The notes beneath the pieces were generated by a model, which saw nothing but the letters and a program-made list of their open reading frames with translations, had not been told where the DNA came from and made no database searches. This document shows, one piece after another, positions 8,483 through 16,948 of a stretch of 64,000 nt of DNA. Position 1 is the stretch's first letter. Every line of letters begins with the position of its first letter. This stretch comes from an uncultured Pelagibacteraceae bacterium (lineage in GTDB: Bacteria; Pseudomonadota; Alphaproteobacteria; Pelagibacterales; Pelagibacteraceae). The position numbers and the translations under genes were made by a program. The DNA lies in assembly GCA_902593845.1 (NCBI GenBank), contig CACJJV010000005.1:1-64000 (forward strand). The letters are read 5' to 3'.

Positions 8483-10408
8483 ATGTTAACTCAAATATTA
8501 ACTTTTCTAATATTCTTTGCCGTAGTCGGCTGTATTCTTTACGGAAGAAGATTGATAAAGACTGAAAAAGTAGATGCTGTATTTGGAAATCCAGAGAGAG
8601 CATTAGGTGGTACTCACTGGGTAATTGTTGGAAGTAGTTTTTTACTTTTAATTTGGCTCTATTATTCTTGGGATATTGCTAAAGGATTTTATCCAAAATC
8701 TGCCAACGAGTTATGCCAAGTTGCGAAAGTTAATGACTCTTTGCTTGGATTAAAATATCAATTTCCAATTGAAGAAAGAGAGTTCAAAAGTACTTCACAA
8801 ATCAAAAAAGAGAATAAAAATTTAAAATTAATTCAAAATGAGATTCAAAATTCTGAGGAACTAAATAGCCAACAAAAAACGATACTAATTAGTTATATAA
8901 GTAAAACTAATCAACTAATCCCTTTACTTACAAATGAGGATTTGTTGGAGATTGAGACTCAACAAAAAATAGATGATATCACTGGAAAAATTAATCTATT
9001 AACTGAAAATTTCCAAAAACCTGATTATCCATTTGAAAGTGAGCAAGAACTCAATGAGCGACTTAAGGCAGTAGCAGAAGAAGGTGGTTGGGGTATAACT
9101 AAGGTAGATGCAGGCTCAGGTTCTATTGAAAATACATTAGAAGTGCCTTTAGTGCCTGCAACGTATAGAGGTTTAAAGTTTCACACTGCCGCTCAAGAAT
9201 TAAATTTAATAAGTGATGAATTTTTTAAGTTAAGAAATCATAATCCTCAATTCAAAAATAAGATTAAAGAGCTAAAAGAGGAAATCAAATCTTATAGAAA
9301 AAGTTTAAGTGATAGTGAGGAAGTGGCTTCAACATACGCAAAAAATATTGTTAAGATCGCTAGAAGAATAGAATTTGCAAGTATTTACCCTCCTAATGCA
9401 TTAGATAAGATGCAGACAGCAATTGTTAAATTTGATAATGCTCAAAAAAAAGAACAAGGTGGACTGAGATTAATTGATATTTTTTTATTTCCTGCAGGAA
9501 CTATTGTTGCCAGTGGTCCAAGTTGTTCAGAACAGGGATCAGGTAGGTGGTTGCCTAAACCATCTGATACCTTCAATAAATTTATATTAATGTCAAAACC
9601 CAGTGTAGGGTATAAAGATATTCCTTTATTGTGGATACAAATGGTTGATGTGAGCAAAATGATTGGCTTTATTTTGCCAGACTGGATTGCAGATATTTTA
9701 CCAGGTGAGTATCCTGTTCATAGTAAAGATGGAATAGTAAAACAAAACTTCAAAGGTGGAGTTTTAAAAATTGTAACTGGTGATTTTAATTTATTTAAAG
9801 TGCCTGTTCCTTATGGTCATATTTGGGATTCTTTTTTAAGAGTTTTTCTTGGTTTAGTTTTTGGCATATTAATTGGTGTCCCTCTTGGTCTATTTATGGG
9901 TTTAAATAGATTTGCAAAAGGTTTTTTTGATCCTTTGATTGAGCTTTATAGACCTGTTCCTCCTCTTGCATGGGCTCCTCTTATAATTTCGGTCTTAGGA
10001 ATTGATAATACTGGAAAAGTATTTTTACTATTTATGGTTTCTTTATCTATAATGATTATTTCTGCAAGAGCAGGTGCATCGGGAACACAATTATCAAAAA
10101 TTCATGCAGCTCACTCATTAGGAGCATCAAAAAGACAAATATTAAGACATGTTATTTTTCCAAACTCATTACCAGAGATACTTACTGGTATAAGAGTTGC
10201 AGTAGGTATGTGTTGGGGAACCTTGGTAGCTGCAGAATTTTTAGCTGGTACTACTGGTATTGGTTTTGTTGAAAATGTAGCCAAGAAATATTTTCAATAT
10301 GAGGTGATTTGGATAACAATTTTTATCATGGGAATGCTTGGATTATTATTTGATATAACACTTAGAAAAATAATTGATAAAACAATTCCATGGCGTGGAA
10401 AAGGTTAA
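8483..10408 (+). CDS. tauC: Taurine ABC transporter permease with large N-terminal extension
   Basis: The 641 residues contain a normal TauC-like permease at the C-terminal end, about residues 355-641. It has P-K-P-S-D-T-F at its start, the E-L-Y-R-P-V-P-P-L-A-W-A-P-L segment, and the EAA-type loop A-A-H-S-L-G-A-S-K-R-Q-I. Ahead of it are roughly 350 extra residues. Two membrane segments lie near 4-22 and 46-66, followed by a charged region with coiled-coil character around 100-190 and 225-310. Ordinary TauC proteins have about 275 residues. The whole reading frame is continuous, with no sign of a frameshift or internal start, so this looks like a real extended permease. Function of the extra part is unknown. 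Confidence 0.88.
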   Translation: MLTQILTFLIFFAVVGCILYGRRLIKTEKVDAVFGNPERALGGTHWVIVGSSFLLLIWLYYSWDIAKGFYPKSANELCQVAKVNDSLLGLKYQFPIEEREFKSTSQIKKENKNLKLIQNEIQNSEELNSQQKTILISYISKTNQLIPLLTNEDLLEIETQQKIDDITGKINLLTENFQKPDYPFESEQELNERLKAVAEEGGWGITKVDAGSGSIENTLEVPLVPATYRGLKFHTAAQELNLISDEFFKLRNHNPQFKNKIKELKEEIKSYRKSLSDSEEVASTYAKNIVKIARRIEFASIYPPNALDKMQTAIVKFDNAQKKEQGGLRLIDIFLFPAGTIVASGPSCSEQGSGRWLPKPSDTFNKFILMSKPSVGYKDIPLLWIQMVDVSKMIGFILPDWIADILPGEYPVHSKDGIVKQNFKGGVLKIVTGDFNLFKVPVPYGHIWDSFLRVFLGLVFGILIGVPLGLFMGLNRFAKGFFDPLIELYRPVPPLAWAPLIISVLGIDNTGKVFLLFMVSLSIMIISARAGASGTQLSKIHAAHSLGASKRQILRHVIFPNSLPEILTGIRVAVGMCWGTLVAAEFLAGTTGIGFVENVAKKYFQYEVIWITIFIMGMLGLLFDITLRKIIDKTIPWRGKG

Positions 10409-10409
10409 G

Positions 10410-11414
10410 TTGAAAGCTCCAATACTAAAAAAAGAAGTTATCAAAATATTTAAAAAATATGGTCTAAGTCAAGACCACGCTAAGATTTCTGCTAATGCTT
10501 TGATCAACGCAGAGCTAGTCGGTGCTTTTGGTCATGGTATTTCAAGATTAAAAATGTATTGTGATCGAATATCAAAAAAAGTAATTAATCCAAAACCCAA
10601 AATAAAGATTAAAAAGATATCACAATCAATTTCACATATTGATGCCGATAATAGTATAGGGTTTGTTGCAGCTGATATAGCTATTAAAAAGGCTATTTCA
10701 AATGCCAAAAAAACTGGAATAGGTTTAGTTGCTGTTAGAAACAGTGGCCATTATGGTCTCTCTGGTTATTACGCAGAACAAGCCGTAAAAAAAAATTTGG
10801 TTACCATGATATATACCAACGGTCCACCAGCTGTGGCTCCGCATGGTGCTTTTAAAAGCTTATTTGGCACTAATCCAGTTTGTTTCGGAACTCCTAGTGG
10901 CTCAAAAATACCTTTTATTTTTGACTCATCAATCTCCATGATCAATAGAGGAAAGATTAGATTTGCATCAAAAAATAATCAGAAACTACCATTGGGTGTT
11001 GCTTTAGATAAGTTTGGTAAACCAACAATCGATGCAAACAAAGCTCTTAAAGGTGTTCAGTTACCTATTGCAGGATTTAGAGGTTCAGGATTAGCATGGA
11101 TGGTTGATATATTGAGTGGTGTTTTAACTGGTGGTAATCATGCTGGCAGAGTTAAAGATCCTTTTGAAGATTTTACCGGACCACAAAATATAGGGCATTT
11201 ATTTATCACATTTAAAACAAATTTATTTGTAAAAGATTATAATCAAAGGATTAAAGATAATATCAAAAGAGTAAAACGACTACCTAAAGTTAAAGGAATA
11301 AAAGAAATAATGTATCCAGGGCAAAATAAATATAAAAGATATAAAATGAATTTAAAAAAAGAAATTAAAATGTCTAAAATTATTCAAAAAGAATTTGAAA
11401 TTTTAAAAAACTAA
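10410..11414 (+). CDS. Ldh_2-family 2-hydroxyacid dehydrogenase (malate/(R)-sulfolactate dehydrogenase-like)
   Basis: This is an NAD(P)-dependent oxidoreductase of the malate/L-sulfolactate/ureidoglycolate dehydrogenase family. Motifs include H-G-I-S-R-L near the start, R-N-S-G-H-Y-G-L-S-G-Y-Y and the conserved late segment G-F-R-G-S-G-L-A-W-M-V-D. The frame is open from 10374, but TTG at 10410 is the likely start because it follows the tauC stop by one base and has G-G-A-A-A-A-G-G upstream, giving 334 residues. Within this operon a ComC-like role (sulfopyruvate and (R)-sulfolactate interconversion) is attractive, but malate or lactate cannot be excluded from sequence alone. Confidence 0.75.
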   Translation: MKAPILKKEVIKIFKKYGLSQDHAKISANALINAELVGAFGHGISRLKMYCDRISKKVINPKPKIKIKKISQSISHIDADNSIGFVAADIAIKKAISNAKKTGIGLVAVRNSGHYGLSGYYAEQAVKKNLVTMIYTNGPPAVAPHGAFKSLFGTNPVCFGTPSGSKIPFIFDSSISMINRGKIRFASKNNQKLPLGVALDKFGKPTIDANKALKGVQLPIAGFRGSGLAWMVDILSGVLTGGNHAGRVKDPFEDFTGPQNIGHLFITFKTNLFVKDYNQRIKDNIKRVKRLPKVKGIKEIMYPGQNKYKRYKMNLKKEIKMSKIIQKEFEILKN

Positions 11415-11416
11415 TC

Positions 11417-12328
11417 ATGCTTTCAAATAAAGAAATTATTGTTCCAAATAATCTATTAAATGCTGCTCTAAAAAATAAAGGAGTGAAAGCTGGAATTGTT
11501 AATGCTGGGAAACCATTGCCAATGTTATCTGTTCAAGATGCGGTCAAAGAAAATTTAATTGATCCAATTTTTATAGGAGATGAAAAAGAAATTCTAAAGT
11601 GTGCAGCAGACTTAAAGTGGGATATTTCTAAATATGAAATTATTAATGAACCAGTTGAAAATAATACTGCAGGTATAGCTGCAAAACTAGCTAGTGAAGG
11701 AAAAATAAGAATTATAGTCAAAGGACATATACATACAGATATTTTAATGAAAGAGGTTCTAAAAAGAGAATATAACTTGTTGGGAAAAACAAGGTTAAGT
11801 CATATCTGGCATATGACGTTAGAAAAAGATGATAAACCTCTTATAATTACTGATGGTGCTTTAAATGTGTTACCAAATGTAAAAACCAAAATGCATATCT
11901 TAAAAAATGTAATTAATTTTTCTCATAGAATTGGAATTGAAAAACCAAAAATTGCAGTGTTGTCTGCCACAGAAGAAGTTTTAGATAGTGTTCCAAGTTC
12001 TAAAGAAGCTGAAGAAATTACAAATCTTGCAAAAAAAGAAAATTTAAATGCCGATGTATTTGGGCCTTTGGCTTTTGATAATAGTATATCAAAAAAATCT
12101 GCAGCTATTAAAGGTATTAAAAATGATGTTGCGGGAATTGCTGATGTTTTATTAGTGCCTAGTGTTGAGACAGGTAATGCATTGGTTAAGATGTTAATAT
12201 ATTTTAGTGGTGCATGTGCTGCAGGAGTAGTTGTAGGTGGTAAAGTACCTGTGGTAATTACTAGCCGCTCTGATGAAGCGCCTGCTAGACTAGCATCAAT
12301 AGCTGCAGCTGTTGTTGCACTAGATTAA
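11417..12328 (+). CDS. Phosphate acetyl/butyryltransferase family protein
   Basis: The 303 residues match the PTA/PTB fold, including V-K-G-H-I-H-T-D, I-I-T-D-G-A-L-N-V-L-P and the C-terminal S-R-S-D-E-A-P-A-R-L-A-S-I. The family exchanges CoA and phosphate on acyl groups. In sulfonate degraders, Pta converts acetyl phosphate, made by sulfoacetaldehyde acetyltransferase (Xsc), into acetyl-CoA, and the gene often sits with xsc. No xsc is present in this window, so an xsc elsewhere would be needed for that reading. The gene starts 2 bases after the upstream dehydrogenase. Confidence 0.8.
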   Translation: MLSNKEIIVPNNLLNAALKNKGVKAGIVNAGKPLPMLSVQDAVKENLIDPIFIGDEKEILKCAADLKWDISKYEIINEPVENNTAGIAAKLASEGKIRIIVKGHIHTDILMKEVLKREYNLLGKTRLSHIWHMTLEKDDKPLIITDGALNVLPNVKTKMHILKNVINFSHRIGIEKPKIAVLSATEEVLDSVPSSKEAEEITNLAKKENLNADVFGPLAFDNSISKKSAAIKGIKNDVAGIADVLLVPSVETGNALVKMLIYFSGACAAGVVVGGKVPVVITSRSDEAPARLASIAAAVVALD

Positions 12329-12391
12329 ATGTTTGATTGCAATAAAATTAAATTTATCTTAAATAATTCATCAATTATAAAAATGTATTAA
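12329..12391 (+). other. Possible 20-codon ORF bridging the acyltransferase gene and hpsN-like gene
   Basis: An ATG directly abuts the stop of the upstream gene. The 20-residue frame ends with a TAA that overlaps the ATG of the next gene by one base (TAATG). The gap is thus exactly filled by one tiny ORF. It could serve to keep ribosomes moving into the downstream gene. It has no clear Shine-Dalgarno and could be chance, since ATG and TAA are common here. Confidence 0.2.
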
Positions 12392-13677
12392 TGGCTATTA
12401 CTTATTTAAAAAAGTCTCCAAAAACTTCGTCCACTGACGATAATAAGACAACAGGGATAGTTCAAGATTTATTAAAAAATATCGAAAAAACAAAAGAACA
12501 AGGCTGCATCGATTTAACTAAAAAATTCGACAAGTATGATGGGGAAATCATAGTATCAAAAGACAAAATTGAGGAAATTAAAAAAACCTTAGATCAAAAA
12601 ACAAAAGATGATATTCAATTTTCATTTGAAAGGGTTAGAAAATTTGCTGAAGCACAACTTAAAAATTATGGACAAGATTTTGAAGTAGAACTTTCTGATG
12701 GTTTGTATGCAGGTCAAAAATTAGTGCCTGTAAATACAGCAGGTTGCTACATCCCAGGTGGAAGATACGCTCATATTGCATCTGCTGTAATGAGTGTAAC
12801 TACAGCAAAAGTTGCTGGAGTAAAAAATATTATTGCGTGTAGTCCTCCCAAAGAAGGTGTTGGTGCCCACCCTACTATTGTATACACAGCTGATCTTTGC
12901 GGTGCAGATGTTATTTTAAATTTAGGAGGAGTTCCTGCAATTGCAGCAATGACTAATGGATTATTCAAAAATCCCCCTGCAGATATAATTGTAGGACCAG
13001 GAAATCAATTTGTAGCTGAGGCTAAAAGAATTTTATATGGAAAAGTTGGTATTGATTTGTTTGCAGGACCAACTGAAATTGGAATTATAGCAGATGCTAA
13101 AGCTGATCCAGAAATTGTTGCGGTAGATTTAGTAGGACAAGCTGAGCATGGATATAACTCACCATGTTGGCTTTATACAACTAGTAAAGAATTAGCCGAA
13201 AAAGTAATGAAAAGAGTTCCAGAATTAATCGCAGAACTTCCAGAAGTTCCAAGAACAAGTGCTGAAGCAGCGTGGAGAGATTATGGTGAAGTAATACTTT
13301 GTGACACTGATGAAGAGATAGTTAAAATTAGTGACGAATATGCACCTGAACATTTAGAAGTCCAGACCGAAAATTTAGAATGGTTTCATGAAAGATTAAC
13401 AAATTATGGTTCTTTGTTTGTGGGTGAAGAAACAACTGTTGCATATGGCGACAAATGTTCTGGTACAAATCATATCTTACCAACTAAAGGTGCAGGAAGA
13501 TACACGGGTGGATTATTTGTTGGAAAATTTATTAAAACTTTAAGCTTTCAAAGAATGACAAAAGAGTCTACTAAATTAGTTGGTGCTGCTGCAGCTAGAA
13601 TTTCTAGATACGAGGGAATGGAAGCTCATGCAAGAACAGGAGATGTAAGACTTAGAAAATATGGTTTTTCTAATTAA
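12391..13677 (+). CDS. hpsN: Histidinol-dehydrogenase-family enzyme, probable sulfopropanediol dehydrogenase (HpsN-like)
   Basis: This 428-residue NAD-dependent dehydrogenase keeps the HisD fold and its metal and catalytic residues: Q-A-E-H, Y-A-P-E-H-L-E and M-E-A-H-A near the end. The segments R-Y-T-G-G-L-F-V-G-K-F and Y-G-D-K-C-S-G-T-N-H resemble the HpsN branch, which oxidises 2,3-dihydroxypropane-1-sulfonate to sulfolactate. The neighbourhood supports this: it ends a sulfonate uptake operon with a sulfolactate-type dehydrogenase, with no histidine gene nearby. The family-level call is firm. The substrate is inference, and a true histidinol dehydrogenase remains an alternative. Its stop interlocks with msrB. 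Confidence 0.7.
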   Translation: MAITYLKKSPKTSSTDDNKTTGIVQDLLKNIEKTKEQGCIDLTKKFDKYDGEIIVSKDKIEEIKKTLDQKTKDDIQFSFERVRKFAEAQLKNYGQDFEVELSDGLYAGQKLVPVNTAGCYIPGGRYAHIASAVMSVTTAKVAGVKNIIACSPPKEGVGAHPTIVYTADLCGADVILNLGGVPAIAAMTNGLFKNPPADIIVGPGNQFVAEAKRILYGKVGIDLFAGPTEIGIIADAKADPEIVAVDLVGQAEHGYNSPCWLYTTSKELAEKVMKRVPELIAELPEVPRTSAEAAWRDYGEVILCDTDEEIVKISDEYAPEHLEVQTENLEWFHERLTNYGSLFVGEETTVAYGDKCSGTNHILPTKGAGRYTGGLFVGKFIKTLSFQRMTKESTKLVGAAAARISRYEGMEAHARTGDVRLRKYGFSN

Positions 13678-14132
13678 TTCTCTGGTACAAAAATTAAACA
13701 CAATCCATTATTACAAAATCTTTTTCCAGTAGCAGTAGGTCCATCTAAAAAAACGTGGCCATGATGTGCACCACAATTTGCACAATGATATTCAATTCTT
13801 TTCATTCCAAAAGAATAATCAATCTTAGTTTTAAAAGCTCCTGGCAAAGCTTCAGAAAAAGAAGGCCAACCCGTTCCACTATCGAATTTTGCTTTTGATG
13901 AAAATAATTTTGCTCCACAATTTGCACAATGATAAAATCCATCTCTTTTTTCTTTTAGTAATTCACTGGTAAATGGTCTCTCAGTGCCCTCATTAAACAT
14001 TATATCTTTTTGGGTTTTAGTCAGATCAGGATTAATAATTTTTTTTGTAGCTGATTTTAAGAATTGATAAGGCAATGATACAAAAAGTATAGAGAGTCCA
14101 AATAATTTTAAAATTTTTCTTCTTAAAAGCAT
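13674..14132 (-). CDS. msrB: Peptide-methionine (R)-S-oxide reductase, exported form
   Basis: The 152 residues repair methionine-R-sulfoxide in proteins. Two C-A-N-C-G motifs supply the four zinc ligands, D-S-G-T-G-W-P-S-F is the substrate signature, and the catalytic cysteine is in R-F-C-N-N-G-L. The N-terminus M-L-L-R-R-K-I-L-K-L-F-G followed by a hydrophobic stretch is an export signal with a twin-arginine look, so the enzyme probably works in the periplasm. The usual serine or asparagine context after the catalytic cysteine is slightly altered (N-N-G-L-C-L), which adds a second nearby cysteine that could act as a resolving thiol. Confidence 0.92.
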   Translation of the reverse strand: MLLRRKILKLFGLSILFVSLPYQFLKSATKKIINPDLTKTQKDIMFNEGTERPFTSELLKEKRDGFYHCANCGAKLFSSKAKFDSGTGWPSFSEALPGAFKTKIDYSFGMKRIEYHCANCGAHHGHVFLDGPTATGKRFCNNGLCLIFVPEN

Positions 14133-14200
14133 ATTAGATAAGATTAGTTTGAAATTGAGATTTTAACATGTGCTATAGTTGTCAGTCAAAATGCTTTTAA

Positions 14201-14815
14201 TTAAAGAAAATATGCAGTTTCTTTAATTATATAAATTGTCAGCAAAGACATGAAGCTGATAATGAATCCATTAATATATTTCCACGTTTTATCACTTTGA
14301 GCATATCTTGAAAAATATACTGATGAGTAACCAAGTAAAAAGAAAAATATGAAAGATGCTACAGAAGCGCCAATACCAAAATAAATTTTTTCATCAAATA
14401 AAAAATTTTTTGAAAAATTTCCTAAAAAGAAAACTGTATCGGAATAAACATGTGCGTTTAGATAGGTGAAACCAAGTGTTTTTAATATAATCTTAGCACT
14501 AGTGGTATCTTTTTTTTCAATATTGAAATTAACACTAAGACTAAAAGATTTAATTTTTGAATATATGAAATAGATTAAAAAAATTATTAAACAGATGTTT
14601 AAAGTAAGCTCTATAAATATATTAAAATATTGATGGAAAAAGTGGAATAAAAGAATGCCTGAAAATATTAAAATTAAATCTGAAAATGAACAAATTAAAC
14701 AGACTAAAAAAACATACTGTTTTTTAAGCCCTTGCTCTATTACAAAGATATTTTGTGCACCAATCGCTAGGATTAAACTAAGCCCGGTAATAAAACCTAA
14801 TACCAGGTATTCCAT
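14201..14815 (-). CDS. LysE/ArgO-type amino acid exporter
   Basis: A membrane protein of 204 residues with about six hydrophobic segments. The N-terminal L-A-I-G-A-Q-N-I-F-V-I-E-Q-G-L motif is characteristic of LysE and ArgO, which export basic amino acids. The family match is clear and the length normal; lysine or arginine as substrate is inferred from the subgroup. The gene lies 11 bases downstream of the VOC-family gene on the same strand, so the two may share a transcript. Confidence 0.85.
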   Translation of the reverse strand: MEYLVLGFITGLSLILAIGAQNIFVIEQGLKKQYVFLVCLICSFSDLILIFSGILLFHFFHQYFNIFIELTLNICLIIFLIYFIYSKIKSFSLSVNFNIEKKDTTSAKIILKTLGFTYLNAHVYSDTVFFLGNFSKNFLFDEKIYFGIGASVASFIFFFLLGYSSVYFSRYAQSDKTWKYINGFIISFMSLLTIYIIKETAYFL

Positions 14816-14826
14816 CTAAACTAAAA

Positions 14827-15237
14827 TTATTCTGGATTAGCTGTTAAAGTTTTAATCTCTAGAATATTTTCGTTAGGGTCTTTTACAAAAAATGTTTCTT
14901 GCTCGTATTTTGTTCCTTTAAATCTTAGATAAGGTTCATCATAATACTTTGCACCTTTTTCTTTCAATCTATTTTTTAAAGTATCAAAATCTTTTCTTGA
15001 TAAATGAACTCCAAAATGTGGAACAGAAACGTTACCCATATCTACATCGTGTCTTTCGTTATCTAGTTTATGTTCACTTGCATGGAGAGTTAATTCATTT
15101 CCCCAAAAGTCAACATCAGCCCACTCTTGTGCTGAATTATCAAGTCGGCAGCCCAATGTTTCACTATAAAACTTTTTTGCTGTTTCTAGATCTCCGCATG
15201 GGATTGCTAGATGAAAACAATTAGTATTTTTGTACAT
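14827..15237 (-). CDS. VOC-superfamily (glyoxalase/bleomycin-resistance-like) protein
   Basis: The 136 residues form the paired beta-alpha-beta-beta-beta units of the vicinal oxygen chelate fold. The pattern F-H-L-A-I-P-C-G-D-L-E-T-A-K-K-F-Y near the N-terminus and F-F-V-K-D-P-N-E-N-I-L-E-I at the C-terminal end are typical, with His8 and the final Glu as likely metal ligands. The specific reaction is not known for this type. A good Shine-Dalgarno (AAGGAG) precedes the start. A promoter-like pair of boxes lies upstream at 15267-15295. Confidence 0.8.
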   Translation of the reverse strand: MYKNTNCFHLAIPCGDLETAKKFYSETLGCRLDNSAQEWADVDFWGNELTLHASEHKLDNERHDVDMGNVSVPHFGVHLSRKDFDTLKNRLKEKGAKYYDEPYLRFKGTKYEQETFFVKDPNENILEIKTLTANPE

Positions 15238-15266
15238 TATTTCTCCTTTAAATACTGTTTAGAAGC

Positions 15267-15295
15267 ACTATATAGACATTAATTATTTTTATCAA
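15267..15295 (-). promoter_or_regulatory. Candidate sigma-70 promoter for the VOC gene
   Basis: Read on the minus strand, TTGATA and TATAGT are separated by exactly 17 bases, and the -10 box lies about 30 bases before the start codon at 15237. The gap to cysE on the other strand is only 72 bases, so the cysE promoter must share this small region. Confidence 0.5.
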
Positions 15296-15309
15296 GCTGA
15301 CAAAATTAT

Positions 15310-15879
15310 ATGACTGATTTTTTACAATCTATAATAGACAGAGATCCTGCGGCAAAATCTAAGTTAAGTCTAATCTTAACTTACCCAGGGGTTAAGGCTA
15401 TTTTTTTTCATAAAATTGCAAATTTTTTTGCAATTGCAAAATTTAATTTAGTTGCAAGAATCATTTCTCAATTTTCAAGATTTTTAACAGGAATAGAAAT
15501 TCATCCAAAGGCAAAGATTGGAAAAAATTTATTTATTGATCACGGTATGGGAGTTGTGATCGGTGAGACATCTGAGATTGGAAATAATGTTACAATTTAT
15601 CATAATGTTACATTAGGTGGAATTGCTCCAAGTATAAACACTAATGATCAAAGAGATACTAAAAGACACCCGACTTTAGAAGATAATGTTGTTGTTGGAT
15701 CTGGTGCTCAAATTTTAGGACCAATAACAATTGGTAAAAATTCCTTAATCGGTGCAAATGCAGTGGTTACTAAAAATGTTCCAGAGAAATCAATAATGGT
15801 AGGAATTCCAGCTACAAGAGTTGGTGATGCTACAAAAGGATTTCAACCTTATGCTGTTACTGATAAAGATAAAGATTAA
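15310..15879 (+). CDS. cysE: Serine O-acetyltransferase
   Basis: This left-handed beta-helix acetyltransferase of 189 residues makes O-acetylserine from serine and acetyl-CoA. Hexapeptide repeats start at [11 protein letters not shown] and include [12 protein letters not shown] with the catalytic Asp-His pair. The family-typical Y-H-N-V-T-L-G-G and V-V-V-G-S-G-A motifs are present. It is a short form compared with the 273-residue enterobacterial enzyme: the N-terminal helical domain is reduced. The stop overlaps the cysK start by one base (TAATG), giving a two-gene cysteine synthesis unit. Confidence 0.95.
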   Translation: MTDFLQSIIDRDPAAKSKLSLILTYPGVKAIFFHKIANFFAIAKFNLVARIISQFSRFLTGIEIHPKAKIGKNLFIDHGMGVVIGETSEIGNNVTIYHNVTLGGIAPSINTNDQRDTKRHPTLEDNVVVGSGAQILGPITIGKNSLIGANAVVTKNVPEKSIMVGIPATRVGDATKGFQPYAVTDKDKD

Positions 15880-16880
15880 TGTCACAAATAAAAAATAACT
15901 TTATCGAGTCGGTTGGCAATACACCTTTAATAAAATTAAAAGCAGCCTCAGAGATCACTGGATGTAATATTTATGGAAAAGCGGAGTATCTAAATCCAGG
16001 TGGATCCGTTAAAGATAGAGCTGCTCTTGCATTGATAAAAGATGCACAAGAAAAAAAGTTAATTTCAAAAGGTGGAATTGTTGTTGAAGGTACCGCAGGT
16101 AATACTGGGATTGGTTTATGTCTTTTAGGAAATTCCTTAGGTTATAAAACAATAATTGTAATGAATGATAACCAAACCCAAGAAAAAAAAGATACTTTAA
16201 AAAATATTGGTGCAGATCTTAGACTGGTGCCACCCAAGCCTTATAAGGATGATGGTAACTATGTAAAAGTTGCAGGTCGTCTTGCTGAAGAATTAAAAAG
16301 TGCAAATAATAATGGTGTAGTTTGGGCAAATCAATTTGATAACACTGCTAATGCAAAAGGACATTACGAAACGACTGGACCAGAAATTTGGGAACAAACT
16401 GATGGTAAAGTAGATGGCTTTGTCTGCGCATCAGGAACAGGAGGCACCATCGGTGGTGTAAGTAAATTTCTTAAAGAAAAAAATAAAGATATAAAAATTT
16501 ATTTGTCAGATCCAACAGGCTCTGCACTCTATAATCACATTATGAATGGTGAACTTAAAGCTGAGGGTGGATCAATAACCGAAGGTATTGGTTCAAGCAG
16601 AATAACTAAAAACTTTGCTGAAGCTAAAATTGATGGTGCTTTTTCAATCAGTGATCAAGAGTCTTTACCCGTGCTTTATGATTTAATACAGCATGAGGGG
16701 TTAAGTTTAGGAACTAGTTGTGGAGTAAATATTGCAGGTGCAATTAGATTAGGAAAAGAGCTAGGTCCAGGAAAAACAATTGTAACAATTCTTTGTGATA
16801 GATCAGATAAATACAACTCAAAGATGTTCAATAAATCTTTTTTAAAGGAAAAAAACCTCCCTATTCCAAGCTGGTTATAA
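15879..16880 (+). CDS. cysK: Cysteine synthase A (O-acetylserine sulfhydrylase)
   Basis: The 333-residue PLP enzyme joins sulfide to O-acetylserine. The cofactor lysine is in P-G-G-S-V-K-D-R-A-A-L, the substrate loop is E-G-T-A-G-N-T-G-I-G and the phosphate loop is G-T-G-G-T-I-G-G. It is slightly longer than E. coli CysK but similar to alphaproteobacterial forms. It is co-translated with cysE, its natural partner. SAR11 is known to depend on reduced sulfur sources, which fits use of sulfide from organosulfur breakdown; the source of the sulfide is not shown in this window. Confidence 0.93.
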   Translation: MSQIKNNFIESVGNTPLIKLKAASEITGCNIYGKAEYLNPGGSVKDRAALALIKDAQEKKLISKGGIVVEGTAGNTGIGLCLLGNSLGYKTIIVMNDNQTQEKKDTLKNIGADLRLVPPKPYKDDGNYVKVAGRLAEELKSANNNGVVWANQFDNTANAKGHYETTGPEIWEQTDGKVDGFVCASGTGGTIGGVSKFLKEKNKDIKIYLSDPTGSALYNHIMNGELKAEGGSITEGIGSSRITKNFAEAKIDGAFSISDQESLPVLYDLIQHEGLSLGTSCGVNIAGAIRLGKELGPGKTIVTILCDRSDKYNSKMFNKSFLKEKNLPIPSWL

Positions 16881-16948
16881 TAACGCATACCAGGCATGTA
16901 ACAAAACAGTTACATTTTTATACTAATATTATTTAACGTTGAGGGATT

